Below the pieces are notes generated by a model. The model saw nothing but the letters and a program-made list of their open reading frames with translations, did no database searches and was not told where the DNA came from. This document shows, piece after piece, positions 26,884 through 35,093 of a stretch of 64,000 nt of DNA. The stretch's first letter is position 1. Every line of letters begins with the position of its first letter. Origin of the DNA: Acetomicrobium flavidum (GTDB taxonomy: Bacteria; Synergistota; Synergistia; Synergistales; Acetomicrobiaceae); the NCBI RefSeq assembly GCF_900129645.1, contig NZ_FSQZ01000001.1, forward strand, positions 1,178,001-1,242,000, read 5' to 3'. The position numbers and the translations under genes are program-made.

Positions 26884-27423
26884 TCATCTTTCGCATATAC
26901 GACGAATACCGTATCTTTGCGCTATCTTCACTGCCCTTTGAAACTCAGCGCGATTGATGGACTTTGAAAGCTCGGGATACTGTCTAGCCATGTATAAAGG
27001 GCGGTACTGGTCCATTATGTTTACGAAGGTTTCGGTAGAAATTTCGGTGGCCAAAAATTCCATCACCTTTTCCGTGCCGGCAAGGTCGCCTGGAAGCACC
27101 AAGTGCCTCGCCAAAAGCCCTTTTACGGCAATTCCACTATCGTCCGTCTTTAAATCTCCCACCTGTCGGTGCATTTCCTTGACAGCTTTCTTCGCAACTG
27201 TGAAGTAATTGGGGACCTGGGAGTACCGATTGCCCGTCTCGTCGTCGCCGTATTTTATGTCCGGCATGTATATGTTGACGATCCCATCGAGCAACTTCAA
27301 AGTATCGACGGAATCGTAGCCGCCCGTGTTGTAGACGATGGGAATTTTCAAACCCTCCTCGAAGGCGATAAGAAGGGCTTCCAATATTTGGGCGACGCAG
27401 TGCGTGGGAGATACCAAGTTAAT
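26884..27423 (-). pseudogene. C-terminal part of a radical SAM protein (COG1313, PflA-like), cut by the integrated element
   Basis: About 180 residues starting ...NLVSPTHCVAQILEAL and ending YGIRRICER. They continue exactly the N-terminal fragment found 16 kb away at 43473-43834. Read together they give a protein of about 300 residues, normal for COG1313 'pyruvate formate-lyase activating-like' radical SAM proteins of unknown substrate. This part holds the back half of the TIM barrel and has no ribosome binding site of its own, so it is not expected to be translated while the element is in place. Confidence 0.85.
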
Positions 27424-27439
27424 GTTATATATGGTTTTA
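27419..27439 (+). other. attL: core TTAAT plus left attP arm
   Basis: Host sequence ends CCAAG; the core TTAAT follows, then G, TTATA (27425-27429), three bases, and GGTTTTA (27433-27439). These arm motifs are the mirror image of TAAAACC and TATAA at the right end, as expected for the two arms of a serine-recombinase attP. Confidence 0.8.
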
Positions 27440-27442
27440 TAG

Positions 27443-27497
27443 TATAAAGCCTTAAGCGAAAATGAATAGGACTGTATAATAAGGTTAAGGCTTTATA
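27443..27497. repeat. 13-bp perfect inverted repeat near the left end
   Basis: TATAAAGCCTTAA (27443-27455) and TTAAGGCTTTATA (27485-27497) are perfect inverted copies 29 bp apart. They flank nothing coding and may bind the element's recombinase or initiator protein. Confidence 0.7.
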
Positions 27498-27537
27498 TCG
27501 CCCGAAGCGTAAAAACGCAATAGGAAGAATAAAATTT

Positions 27538-27601
27538 TTGCCGGGGATAGGCCAGCCTTGCAAACTGGCTGACAAGCGAAGTCTCCCCGCTTCCCCGGCA
27601 A
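27538..27601. promoter_or_regulatory. Three-way-junction structure upstream of the rep gene
   Basis: The outer stem TTGCCGGGGA/TCCCCGGCAA (27538-27547/27592-27601) encloses two small stem-loops, CAGCC/GGCTG (27553-27557/27567-27571) and AAGCG/CGCTT (27574-27578/27588-27592, sharing one base with the outer arm). It lies 39 bp before the rep gene. It could be a copy-control RNA, an mRNA leader structure or part of an origin. Confidence 0.5.
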
Positions 27602-27639
27602 CAATTTCAAAAATAGGGAGACAGAAAGGGAGACGAAAT

Positions 27640-28473
27640 ATGAAATCTATGAAAGGGAAAGTCATTCGGGACATTAGGAACCAGGAAGCAAAAAGAAAGC
27701 AACTCCAAAAGGAGGTGTTCAACCAGCGGTACAATGCTACGAAAGAGGCGAAGTTCATAGACAAGGAGGATATAAATATGAATAGCTTCCGGGCTATTCC
27801 TAAAAGCGTGATACAAGAGCTAGGCTTATCGAAAGCGGCCCTGGCTGTTTATCCGGTGCTCTGCTGTGAGGCCGATTTTGAGAAGGATGAAGCCTTCCAA
27901 ATATCGCAGAAAAATATTGCCCGCTTTGCAGGAGTGAGCGAGAACAGCGTCCGCAATGCCTTGAAGGAATTGGAGAACGCCGGACTGCTAACAAAAGAAA
28001 AGGTTACAGATGGCCCCCGCCACTTCTACGTCTATAAAGTGACCTTTTATCGTAGGCCTGAGCTAGAAGCAAACGAACAACGTGGGGATGCAATCTATTT
28101 TTATAACTGCATTATTGATAACGGAATATGGGCTGAGCTAAAACCAAGGGCGAAGGTTCTTTATTTGACCCTGCGTGCTGTCGCGAAGCAGGATCTTGAA
28201 CTATATTCTGTTATCGAAGGGGAGAATTACGGTGGGGATTGGAACGGGGTTAACTACGATGATTATATCCGCAACCGTAAATGGGACGTCTGCGATATTT
28301 CCCTTTCTAAACTCTGTAAGCTAGTTAAAATTGAACGTACGAATCTAACCCCAATATTGGAGGAACTAGAACGATATAAATTGATTGAGAGGGTTGGAGA
28401 ATGGACGAAAGTTTATCTAAAACCTGGACGTCTGTTAAGACACAAAACCTTAACGTCTAAAATCGCCTATTAA
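27640..28473 (+). CDS. Replication-initiator-like protein with winged helix domains
   Basis: A 277-residue protein. After a basic N-terminus, residues about 55-130 hold a winged HTH (ISQKNIARFAGVSENSVRNA, then LENAGLLTKEK), and residues about 200-260 a second helix-turn-helix-like segment (DISLSKLCKLVKIERTNLTP, LEELERYKLIERVG). Two tandem winged helices are the plan of plasmid RepA/RepB-type initiators. Four 22-bp tandem repeats follow immediately, and a fifth degenerate copy overlaps its last codons, which strongly supports an iteron-binding Rep role. ATG 27640 has AAAGGGAG in front. I do not recognise a specific family; a plain regulator is the alternative. Confidence 0.6.
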   Translation: MKSMKGKVIRDIRNQEAKRKQLQKEVFNQRYNATKEAKFIDKEDINMNSFRAIPKSVIQELGLSKAALAVYPVLCCEADFEKDEAFQISQKNIARFAGVSENSVRNALKELENAGLLTKEKVTDGPRHFYVYKVTFYRRPELEANEQRGDAIYFYNCIIDNGIWAELKPRAKVLYLTLRAVAKQDLELYSVIEGENYGGDWNGVNYDDYIRNRKWDVCDISLSKLCKLVKIERTNLTPILEELERYKLIERVGEWTKVYLKPGRLLRHKTLTSKIAY

Positions 28474-28568
28474 AACTTAACGGTTGCCTTATTAAAAATT
28501 ACGGGTTGCCCTATTAAAATTTTAGGGTTGCCCTATTAAAATTTAAGGGTTGCCCTATTAAAACTTAA
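28459..28568 (+). repeat. Iterons: tandem 22-bp repeats (4 good copies and 1 degenerate)
   Basis: Copies start at 28481, 28503, 28525 and 28547, each beginning GGGTTGCCCTATTAAAA or a close variant, with an exact 22-bp period (two helical turns). A degenerate copy (28459-28480) covers the end of the Rep-like gene. Tandem, in-phase repeats beside an initiator gene and followed by AT-rich DNA are the hallmark of an iteron-type replication origin. Confidence 0.8.
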
Positions 28569-29160
28569 CCATATATATAGAATATTTATTTAGAATTAAA
28601 TTAGAATTTATTAGAATTATTAGGCTTTGAACTTGGAAAGTTCAAAGAATGTGAGATTCTTCTATTAAAGAAAAGATAGTATTCCTCCATTAAAGAAAAG
28701 ATAGTATTCCTTCACTAAAGATTTACAAAGTTTATTTAGAATTAAATTAGAATTTATTTATGCATTGAACTAAAATTCAATGGATGATTAATTAAATCAA
28801 ATTCCTCCAATTAAAGATTTACAAAGTTTCCTCCAATAAAGATTTATATAGGTTCCTCCAATAAATAAATGTATTCAGCCATTACTGCTTTTAGCAGTTC
28901 GGCCCATTACAAACAAAAATATTCTTTCCATGAAAAATATTAGTGGGTTCCGCCATCCTGCTTTCAGCAGCCCGGCCAGTCCCATATAAAGGCTCCGACA
29001 GTCCTGCGCCGGCCTAGCTATGCATTGACCCCGGCCCGGCTATGCATCGCCCCCGCCTATGCACCGATTTACTGCCAATTTTTTGCCATTTTAAGCCGCT
29101 GAAAAGCCTTCCCCATATAAAAGGTATTCCCCACAGCCTATAGAGCAAAATAGAGCAAAT
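28569..29160. other. AT-rich, repeat-laden non-coding region, candidate replication origin
   Basis: No gene is seen. The first 300 bp are very AT-rich and hold a 26-bp exact direct repeat (28585-28610 and 28731-28756). They also hold several copies of a motif like TTCCTCCATTAAAGA (near 28690, 28800 and 28830). Further right are two related hairpins CTGCTTTTAGCAG (28885-28897) and CTGCTTTCAGCAG (28958-28970), and three imperfect GGCTATGCAT repeats (29010-29065). This fits a DNA-unwinding region and accessory sites next to the iterons. Confidence 0.55.
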
Positions 29161-29163
29161 TTG

Positions 29164-29991
29164 ATGGCTTATTTTTGTGTTAACCTGGTTATCACGAATC
29201 CTAAGCTATACGATGCTCTCATCGAATACTTCAAGTCTAAAGCGGATAAGCAGCCGGCTACCTACAACCGACCTTATTCTAACCTCCATGCGTTCTTTGA
29301 ATTCTGTGTCGCACAGTCGTATTTAAGATCCAACCCACTCAAAGACCTTGGCCTCAAAAAACGCAAAGACGATGGTGAAACTGTACGCCATGTGGATGAG
29401 TCTACCCTCGAAAAACTGCTTAAAGCTATAGACAAGAAGACCTATACAGGGTTGCGTGATTATGCCCTTATTCTTCTTACTCTCGATACGGGTATACGAC
29501 CCAAGGAAGCACTTAGCCTCACGGTTGATGACGTAGATCTGGATAAGTTGATTGTGCACGTCCGCAAAGAGTATTCCAAAGTGAAGAAAGCGAGGATTCT
29601 TCCAATATCCCCTGTTACGGCTGCTGCCATAGGCGAAGTGATTAACATGACTCCCGAAGAATGGGGCAATATGATATTCTACTTCACTACCGGCCTTCCA
29701 ATGACAACCCATATGTGGACTAAACGGTTATACATGTACAGCAAAAAGATAGGCGTTAAAGTGACACCATATTCTCTACGCCATACATTTGCCATCATGT
29801 TTCTTAGAAACGGCGGTAACCAGTTTGCCCTAAAGTACGAAATGGGACATAGTACGATGGCTATGACGTCGCGTTATGTAAAACTAGCACAAATGGATAT
29901 AGAAAACCAGCATAAGATTGCTTCACCTGTAATCAAACTGGTCAGACGAAGTATAAGGCCTGGCAAAAGAGGCTCAACCAAAAAGTCATAA
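29164..29991 (+). CDS. Tyrosine recombinase (phage integrase family), N-terminally short
   Basis: About 275 residues. The catalytic domain is complete: Arg in DTGIRPKEAL, the beta-hairpin Lys region, HxxR-type YSLRHTFAI, the second His in MGHSTMAM, and the nucleophile Tyr in SRYVKLA. The N-terminal SAM-like core-binding domain is only half present, since the frame begins in its middle. There is no ribosome binding site before ATG 29164 and an in-frame stop at 29092. The gene may therefore be truncated at the 5' end and inactive, or start at a non-standard codon. In the element it could resolve multimers or be a relic of another integration. Confidence 0.75.
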   Translation: MAYFCVNLVITNPKLYDALIEYFKSKADKQPATYNRPYSNLHAFFEFCVAQSYLRSNPLKDLGLKKRKDDGETVRHVDESTLEKLLKAIDKKTYTGLRDYALILLTLDTGIRPKEALSLTVDDVDLDKLIVHVRKEYSKVKKARILPISPVTAAAIGEVINMTPEEWGNMIFYFTTGLPMTTHMWTKRLYMYSKKIGVKVTPYSLRHTFAIMFLRNGGNQFALKYEMGHSTMAMTSRYVKLAQMDIENQHKIASPVIKLVRRSIRPGKRGSTKKS

Positions 29992-30010
29992 GCATTAATC
30001 TCCACTTAAT

Positions 30011-30052
30011 AGTAAAAGGCCCAGGGAGTATTTCCCAAGGGCCTTTTATACT
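30011..30052. terminator. Bidirectional intrinsic terminator between recombinase and res
   Basis: The stem AGTAAAAGGCCC/GGGCCTTTTATACT (with two unpaired bases) encloses an inner GGGA/TCCC. Both flanks are A/T-rich, so it can stop the plus-strand recombinase and the minus-strand restriction operon, whose genes converge here. Confidence 0.8.
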
Positions 30053-30139
30053 ACCGATATCTGTCTAAGTACGCTTTAAGAAGAGCTTTGAATAACAGGT
30101 TATGGTTTGGCACTTTAAGGTGCAGCAGTTCATGCACAA

Positions 30140-33100
30140 TTACTTCAGCCCTGAAATCTGCTGGTTGATGCAATAGCCATGGAAGATCTTACGGAGATAG
30201 TCGTAGTCCTGATTCCGTTCCTGGAACAAGATATGATGTTGGGCAAACTTGTCTCTGTCCCAACTACCATCATCGTAGCGCTTGTATAAGTCATCGTAGG
30301 GCGTAGCTGAGATAATGAATGAATCTAGCGTAATATCCTGTCGACCGCTTCTTCGCCCTACCTCCTTTCCTAGCTCGCGTAAGCGCTCCCACAGACTGGC
30401 TTTTTCATCGTGCTCGTAAGCCTTAGCGTGTAACATGCCGTGCGGCTCGATAAAGACGATGCGCTGTTTTTTCTCATCCACAATCCACAAGATAAAGTCA
30501 GGGTAGAAACCGCTCTCTTCAAAGAAACCCACGCCCTTTCCTCTGCTCAAGTTTCGCAGGAGGAAGATTTCCTTTCCCGCCAGCGACTTATCCTTTTCAG
30601 CCTCCCAGTAGTCCTTCAGGTCACGGACGAAGCGTTCTTCACTCTCTTCCAGCAGCGGTGGGTCAGCGGTGAGCACACTGCCTTTTTTGAGAAGCAGAGG
30701 CAGATAGATGCTCCGGTCGAAGTAGAGGCGTGGCAAGCCACTGTTTTCTTCTTTAATAAGTTTATCCATATCTTCGCATAGTCTTTCGATGGCGGTAACT
30801 ATGTCTCTGTGTGAATGGGGTACGCGCACGATGTAGGCGGCTCTTTTTTCCTGCACACTCGGACGTTTGAGAGCCAAGTTGGGATCATCAAGGTCAAGGG
30901 GGCGATAGATCAAGTTTTGGCTGTCCCAGCGCTCGTGAGCTCGGCGGTAGAAGGTGTCCAGGTACTTGCGCAGAATGGCTGTGACCGCTTCTTGCAAACG
31001 GGTGCGGTCAGTGAAGGTACGAGGACGGAACACGGCTTCACTTGCCTTCAGAGTATAGGGAACTTTTTCTAGGATAGCGCGCAGGGTTTCGGGACGAATG
31101 ACCAGGTTGCTCCAGCCCTTGCGCGCCTTGTAGTCTAGCAGCTCGAGGTAGGCCTGTTCCCAATCCACCAATGTCAGACTTTCTGACGGGATAGTGGTCG
31201 CCTTATATTCGCTTTGGGCGCGAGCGTCCTGCAGGCCCACCGCGCCGCTTTCCAGTACCTGCACTTTGACCGATAAATCCACCCTCAGGCGGATGTTTTC
31301 ATCAGGGGTGAGCAGGAGTATCGTCTCGGTAGCAAAGTCACGGCCGCTCTCAGGACGCGGTAGCACCAGCCCGCGCTGAAGCATCTGTTCGTTGGTCCAT
31401 ATAGGGAGCGGTAGTTCAACCAGCGGCTCGGTCTCTACCCCTTCTCGTTCAAGATAATCACGGAATTGAGCCATATAATTAGCGCGCACAGCAAAGATGT
31501 TGAGTGTCTCCAGCAGTTTGATATACGGTGGATGATTGCCCGGAAGGGCAGCACTACGCTTTAGAGAATGGTTTTTCCCGCGCAAGCGTACACCGCGCCC
31601 GAAGAGTTGGATGATTTGTGAACCTTCCCGTCGTCCAATGTTGAGAAGTCCCATGTTGGAGACGCGCCAGGAATTCCAGCCTTCCATGAATTTCTTGGCA
31701 CCAATAAGAATATTAACCGGCGTGTCGGGGTGGTTGATATCCGTAAAGAGCGAGGAGGCGATAGCGTCTTCCTCCAGTGTGATGCCGGCGCCATCGGCTT
31801 CCACCAGTTTTTTGAATTCCGCGGTGTCGCCAATGTAGATGAGACCGAAATACTCCTCGGCGCCGGATGCCCTTAACCCCAGCTCGCCAGCGGCACTTTT
31901 AATGTCGCACACGTGCAGACCGCCACCGGCCGGGGAGTGAAAGACCCGCCGCAGGATGTCATCGTATAGGGCTTCGGCGGTAAGGCCAGTTTCACGCACG
32001 TACGGGAAGCGCCCGGCGAACAGGTCTATCCCATCTGGCGTAACGAGACCGCTTTTTCCCGCCAGGAGTTCTTCGATGCCTTTGACCGCCCAGTCGCGGT
32101 TTGCCAGCACTCGATGGAGAAAACGCACCACAGTTAGCACATCGCTGCGCTTCTGTTTGTTCTCGCTATAGACAGCGTTGACCGTGCTACCGACAAACAC
32201 CCAGAGCGGCTTTTCCAAATTGTATGGACGCAGGATCTCGGCTTGTTCATCAAACAGGCACTGTTGCTCATAGAAGGAGAGCAGGTTGCCCAGAAGGAGC
32301 AGATCGGTTTTGGCCTCGTCGGTCTCATCCTGCAGGTTGAGGATACGAAAGTCCTTGCCGTAGCCATCCCCGTAAAAGTACCGGTAGGAGTAATCAAAGA
32401 CGATGGCCTTGCCGTATTCGGCAGTAAGCGGATCGTTGCGCGCCGCCGAGAGAGCTTGCCCAAAGGTTGCGCTGTATTCAAAGGTGAAACCTGTTTCGCC
32501 AAGTGCATCGCGGTACTTGCGCCAAGCTTCGCCGCCGGAGCCTTTGTGCCCTTCGTCCACAAAGATCAGATTACGGCCCTCGAATGCCTCTACCGGCACG
32601 CTAACCCCACCACCGCGCTTTTCTTCAACAAGTTTAGTGATTTCGATAACCTGCACGGTGTGTTTACTGTCGCTCCACAAGCCGCCGTGGTTGAGATCGA
32701 AGCGGCGGGCGGGAATACCGGAAGCGGCAAGTTCGGCCAGGTGCTGCTCACTCAGGCCCTCGTTGGGCGTGACCAGAAGGATGTTATCGAGCGGCTCCTT
32801 GTTGTAGTGCAGGAATTGATAGTAGTTAAGATGCAGAATCAGCGTCTTGCCGCTACCTGTAGCCATCCAGTAAGCCAGCTTGGTCAGGTCGGTTTCGGTG
32901 AAGGGCTCGTCCTGCGGCTCGCTGGGCAATTTCTTTGCGTTGCGCTGGCACACAAAGGCGTTCAGATCAGCCAGGAGTTGCGCTTTGTGGTTGAACAGGC
33001 GGTCGAGGACGATTTCCGTGTACAGCGCTGCCAGGTATTGAAAATAGCGGAGGGTAATGGGCTGGGTGCGGCAGGCGTTAATGACTGCTAGGTGCGCGCG

Positions 33101-33331
33101 AATATTGTCGTCATAGCGTGCAAGGTCATCGGCAGAGATTTTGAGCTTGCTGCCGCGCGAGATGAGGCGGTAGTAAATATGGCTGCGCCCCTGCGCATCA
33201 AAACCTTCCTCAGCCTGTTTCATGTCCTCCAGCAGTTCACGGTTTTTCTCATAACCCAACAGGCTGTTGAGCCAGGAAAGCAGGAGGAGGCGGTTTTCGA
33301 GTTTTTGGTATTGGGTTGACCCGTTGCTCAT
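30140..33331 (-). CDS. Type III-like restriction subunit (Res): SF2 helicase with C-terminal nuclease domain
   Basis: A 1063-residue protein. Helicase motif I ATGSGKT is at 157-163, motif II DEGH at 259-262, and motif VI-like QLFGRGVRLRGK follows in the middle. The C-terminal part has a PD-(D/E)xK-like segment: PDFILW near 944 and IEPHG near 961, where the usual lysine is a histidine. Type III Res subunits translocate or slide on DNA and cut when two unmethylated sites face each other. The ATG overlaps the DUF262-HNH gene by 4 nt. It ends a three-gene operon with mod. The cut mechanism is inferred. Confidence 0.85.
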   Translation of the reverse strand: MSNGSTQYQKLENRLLLLSWLNSLLGYEKNRELLEDMKQAEEGFDAQGRSHIYYRLISRGSKLKISADDLARYDDNIRAHLAVINACRTQPITLRYFQYLAALYTEIVLDRLFNHKAQLLADLNAFVCQRNAKKLPSEPQDEPFTETDLTKLAYWMATGSGKTLILHLNYYQFLHYNKEPLDNILLVTPNEGLSEQHLAELAASGIPARRFDLNHGGLWSDSKHTVQVIEITKLVEEKRGGGVSVPVEAFEGRNLIFVDEGHKGSGGEAWRKYRDALGETGFTFEYSATFGQALSAARNDPLTAEYGKAIVFDYSYRYFYGDGYGKDFRILNLQDETDEAKTDLLLLGNLLSFYEQQCLFDEQAEILRPYNLEKPLWVFVGSTVNAVYSENKQKRSDVLTVVRFLHRVLANRDWAVKGIEELLAGKSGLVTPDGIDLFAGRFPYVRETGLTAEALYDDILRRVFHSPAGGGLHVCDIKSAAGELGLRASGAEEYFGLIYIGDTAEFKKLVEADGAGITLEEDAIASSLFTDINHPDTPVNILIGAKKFMEGWNSWRVSNMGLLNIGRREGSQIIQLFGRGVRLRGKNHSLKRSAALPGNHPPYIKLLETLNIFAVRANYMAQFRDYLEREGVETEPLVELPLPIWTNEQMLQRGLVLPRPESGRDFATETILLLTPDENIRLRVDLSVKVQVLESGAVGLQDARAQSEYKATTIPSESLTLVDWEQAYLELLDYKARKGWSNLVIRPETLRAILEKVPYTLKASEAVFRPRTFTDRTRLQEAVTAILRKYLDTFYRRAHERWDSQNLIYRPLDLDDPNLALKRPSVQEKRAAYIVRVPHSHRDIVTAIERLCEDMDKLIKEENSGLPRLYFDRSIYLPLLLKKGSVLTADPPLLEESEERFVRDLKDYWEAEKDKSLAGKEIFLLRNLSRGKGVGFFEESGFYPDFILWIVDEKKQRIVFIEPHGMLHAKAYEHDEKASLWERLRELGKEVGRRSGRQDITLDSFIISATPYDDLYKRYDDGSWDRDKFAQHHILFQERNQDYDYLRKIFHGYCINQQISGLK

Positions 33332-35091
33332 GCGCCAACCACCAACCTCTCAAAACCGAATTTTATAATAAGAGCAATTCGTCTCCTTCGTTCCTTAAGG
33401 AAATCCTCGTAATCAAGTTCGTACCAGTTTGAAGGCAATCCATGCCAATCATACATCTGTTGAAGTTCATCGGAAGCGAAGCGTTTTTCTAGTTCCGGCA
33501 CATAGTCCCTGGGAGCTCTGTCGGAAATCTTGATATTGTCGCTCCATTCCACCAAAGCATAGTTTGCTACCTGGTTAATGAGACGCTTTTCTCGAACCCC
33601 TATTCGTTGCAAGTATTTGCGGGGGAAGAGATGATGACGTTCCAAAGCAGTCTTTTTGGCCTTCGTGGTAGGATCTAGCAACTCGGACACCTTCATCTTC
33701 GAATACAAGACCCGCGCTTCCAACAGACAAAGCGCGGCATAGTAGGCAAATTGCGCAGTATTCCTGGCAGCAGCGGTTTCCAATTCGTTGGGCAAGGTTA
33801 CTTCCCAATAGTCTTTTGTCAAGACGGCGCTAATCTGCTCATCTAGAATGCGGACAAAGTCGTCGGCTGTGTTTGCGCTGCGCAGTAAGGCCATATCCTG
33901 TTCAAACCGCGCTTCGGGCGAACTTGTATAACGCCCCGTGAGCGTTGCCATAAAGAACCAGCGTGCCATCACTTCACGCAAACGGTACAAATCTACTTTG
34001 AAGTCCCGCTTCCCTATAAGCCACAATGCGTAAGTGTAAAGAACAGCCATTTGCGAGGAGATGAGTTGATCGGAGGGGTATCCTGCCCTTTTCAGCACCT
34101 TGAAAAACTCATGCCAGTTTTGAAGGTCCAAAACATATGCCTGAGCCTCTTGCAATAAGGCAAACTGCTTTACGCGCTGTTCATCGGAGAATTGCCGCGT
34201 TTCCAGGTCCTTCCCTCGAAGCAGGGAATAAACATGCTCTAAGCGAGCGCGGCGAAACCCCAGTGCCACGCTTACGCGCAGCAGCTGGTCAGGATTTGGG
34301 CGTAAATAATGATTAAAAGGTGAAGGACTGCCATCCGGGGAGGGTGCTTTGCTGCGCCGACAAAATTCTTCCAGCTCTTTGCGACCCTCGTCCCAGAATA
34401 CGGACATCAAGGTAAGAATAAAATTGGCCTGATTTAGAGGTGTCCCTTTACTATTGATACGCACAAAGATCTCTGAAACCTTGTCTTCGTCAACGGAAGA
34501 GGAGATCTCCAGCGCGGTGAGTGGATATTCTTCCAGTTTGATCAGTCGGTCAATTCTCTCATGAATTATATCTTCTTCTTCGACGGTCAAGGGGCGCCGT
34601 TTTCCTAATTTCTCAAGGAATTTTCTCTTGAAAGCATGCGGTTTCGTATCGGGTTGCCATAAAATGCTAATGTCAGGAATCCACTCTACATCCTTCTCAA
34701 TCGCTGCATTAGAGACTTCAAATTTCTCACTCAGCGGATGAAAAGCTATTTTTATCCGCTGGGACTTGAAGTCTTTTGTAATCACGGGTACGGCTTTCAT
34801 AACTGCGTATAATGAGGTCAACCTTTGCTGGCCATCTACGATGAGCAGACGCGCCACCTTTTGTTTTGGAGCAGCACCAATCGTTCGGTGGGTATCAGAA
34901 CAACCATTTTCCCAGAAGAGAAGATAACCAATGGGAAAGCCGCGATACATCGAGTCAAACAAATCGCGTACCTGGGTCATCGGCCAAACAAAGGGACGCT
35001 GAATATCAGGAAGCCCGATTTCTCCCATAGATATATCTTCAACCAGTTTCTTAAGGATATAATCAACCTTCTTGAAGAGTACTTCTGCCAT
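33328..35091 (-). CDS. DUF262 and HNH-type nuclease protein (GmrSD-like)
   Basis: A 587-residue protein set between the methylase and helicase genes. The N-terminal DUF262 (ParB/Srx-like NTPase) shows LPDIQRPFVWP near 28, LIVDGQQRLTSL near 82 and IFVRINSKGTPL. Near 482 an HNH/DUF1524-like nuclease motif appears: ALERHHLFPRKYL, then NQVANYALVEWSDNIKI. This pair of domains is found in the GmrSD family of modification-dependent (type IV) nucleases. It starts 2 bp after the mod stop and overlaps res, so all three are cotranscribed. It may add a second activity against modified phage DNA or be an accessory of the type III-like system. Confidence 0.82.
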   Translation of the reverse strand: MAEVLFKKVDYILKKLVEDISMGEIGLPDIQRPFVWPMTQVRDLFDSMYRGFPIGYLLFWENGCSDTHRTIGAAPKQKVARLLIVDGQQRLTSLYAVMKAVPVITKDFKSQRIKIAFHPLSEKFEVSNAAIEKDVEWIPDISILWQPDTKPHAFKRKFLEKLGKRRPLTVEEEDIIHERIDRLIKLEEYPLTALEISSSVDEDKVSEIFVRINSKGTPLNQANFILTLMSVFWDEGRKELEEFCRRSKAPSPDGSPSPFNHYLRPNPDQLLRVSVALGFRRARLEHVYSLLRGKDLETRQFSDEQRVKQFALLQEAQAYVLDLQNWHEFFKVLKRAGYPSDQLISSQMAVLYTYALWLIGKRDFKVDLYRLREVMARWFFMATLTGRYTSSPEARFEQDMALLRSANTADDFVRILDEQISAVLTKDYWEVTLPNELETAAARNTAQFAYYAALCLLEARVLYSKMKVSELLDPTTKAKKTALERHHLFPRKYLQRIGVREKRLINQVANYALVEWSDNIKISDRAPRDYVPELEKRFASDELQQMYDWHGLPSNWYELDYEDFLKERRRRIALIIKFGFERLVVGA

Positions 35092-35093
35092 AC

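Noticed and set aside
27348-27764. 138-codon minus-strand frame across the left end of the element
   Set aside because: It spans the attachment site and overlaps both the radical SAM fragment and the rep gene in the wrong frame.
28459-28568. Possible CRISPR array
   Set aside because: The 22-bp units are directly adjacent without unique spacers, the sequence varies between copies, and no cas genes are near. They are iterons.
32243-33091. Long open frame of 282 codons on the plus strand
   Set aside because: It lies wholly antisense to the Res gene, has no domain pattern, and Res shows clear helicase motifs in its own frame.
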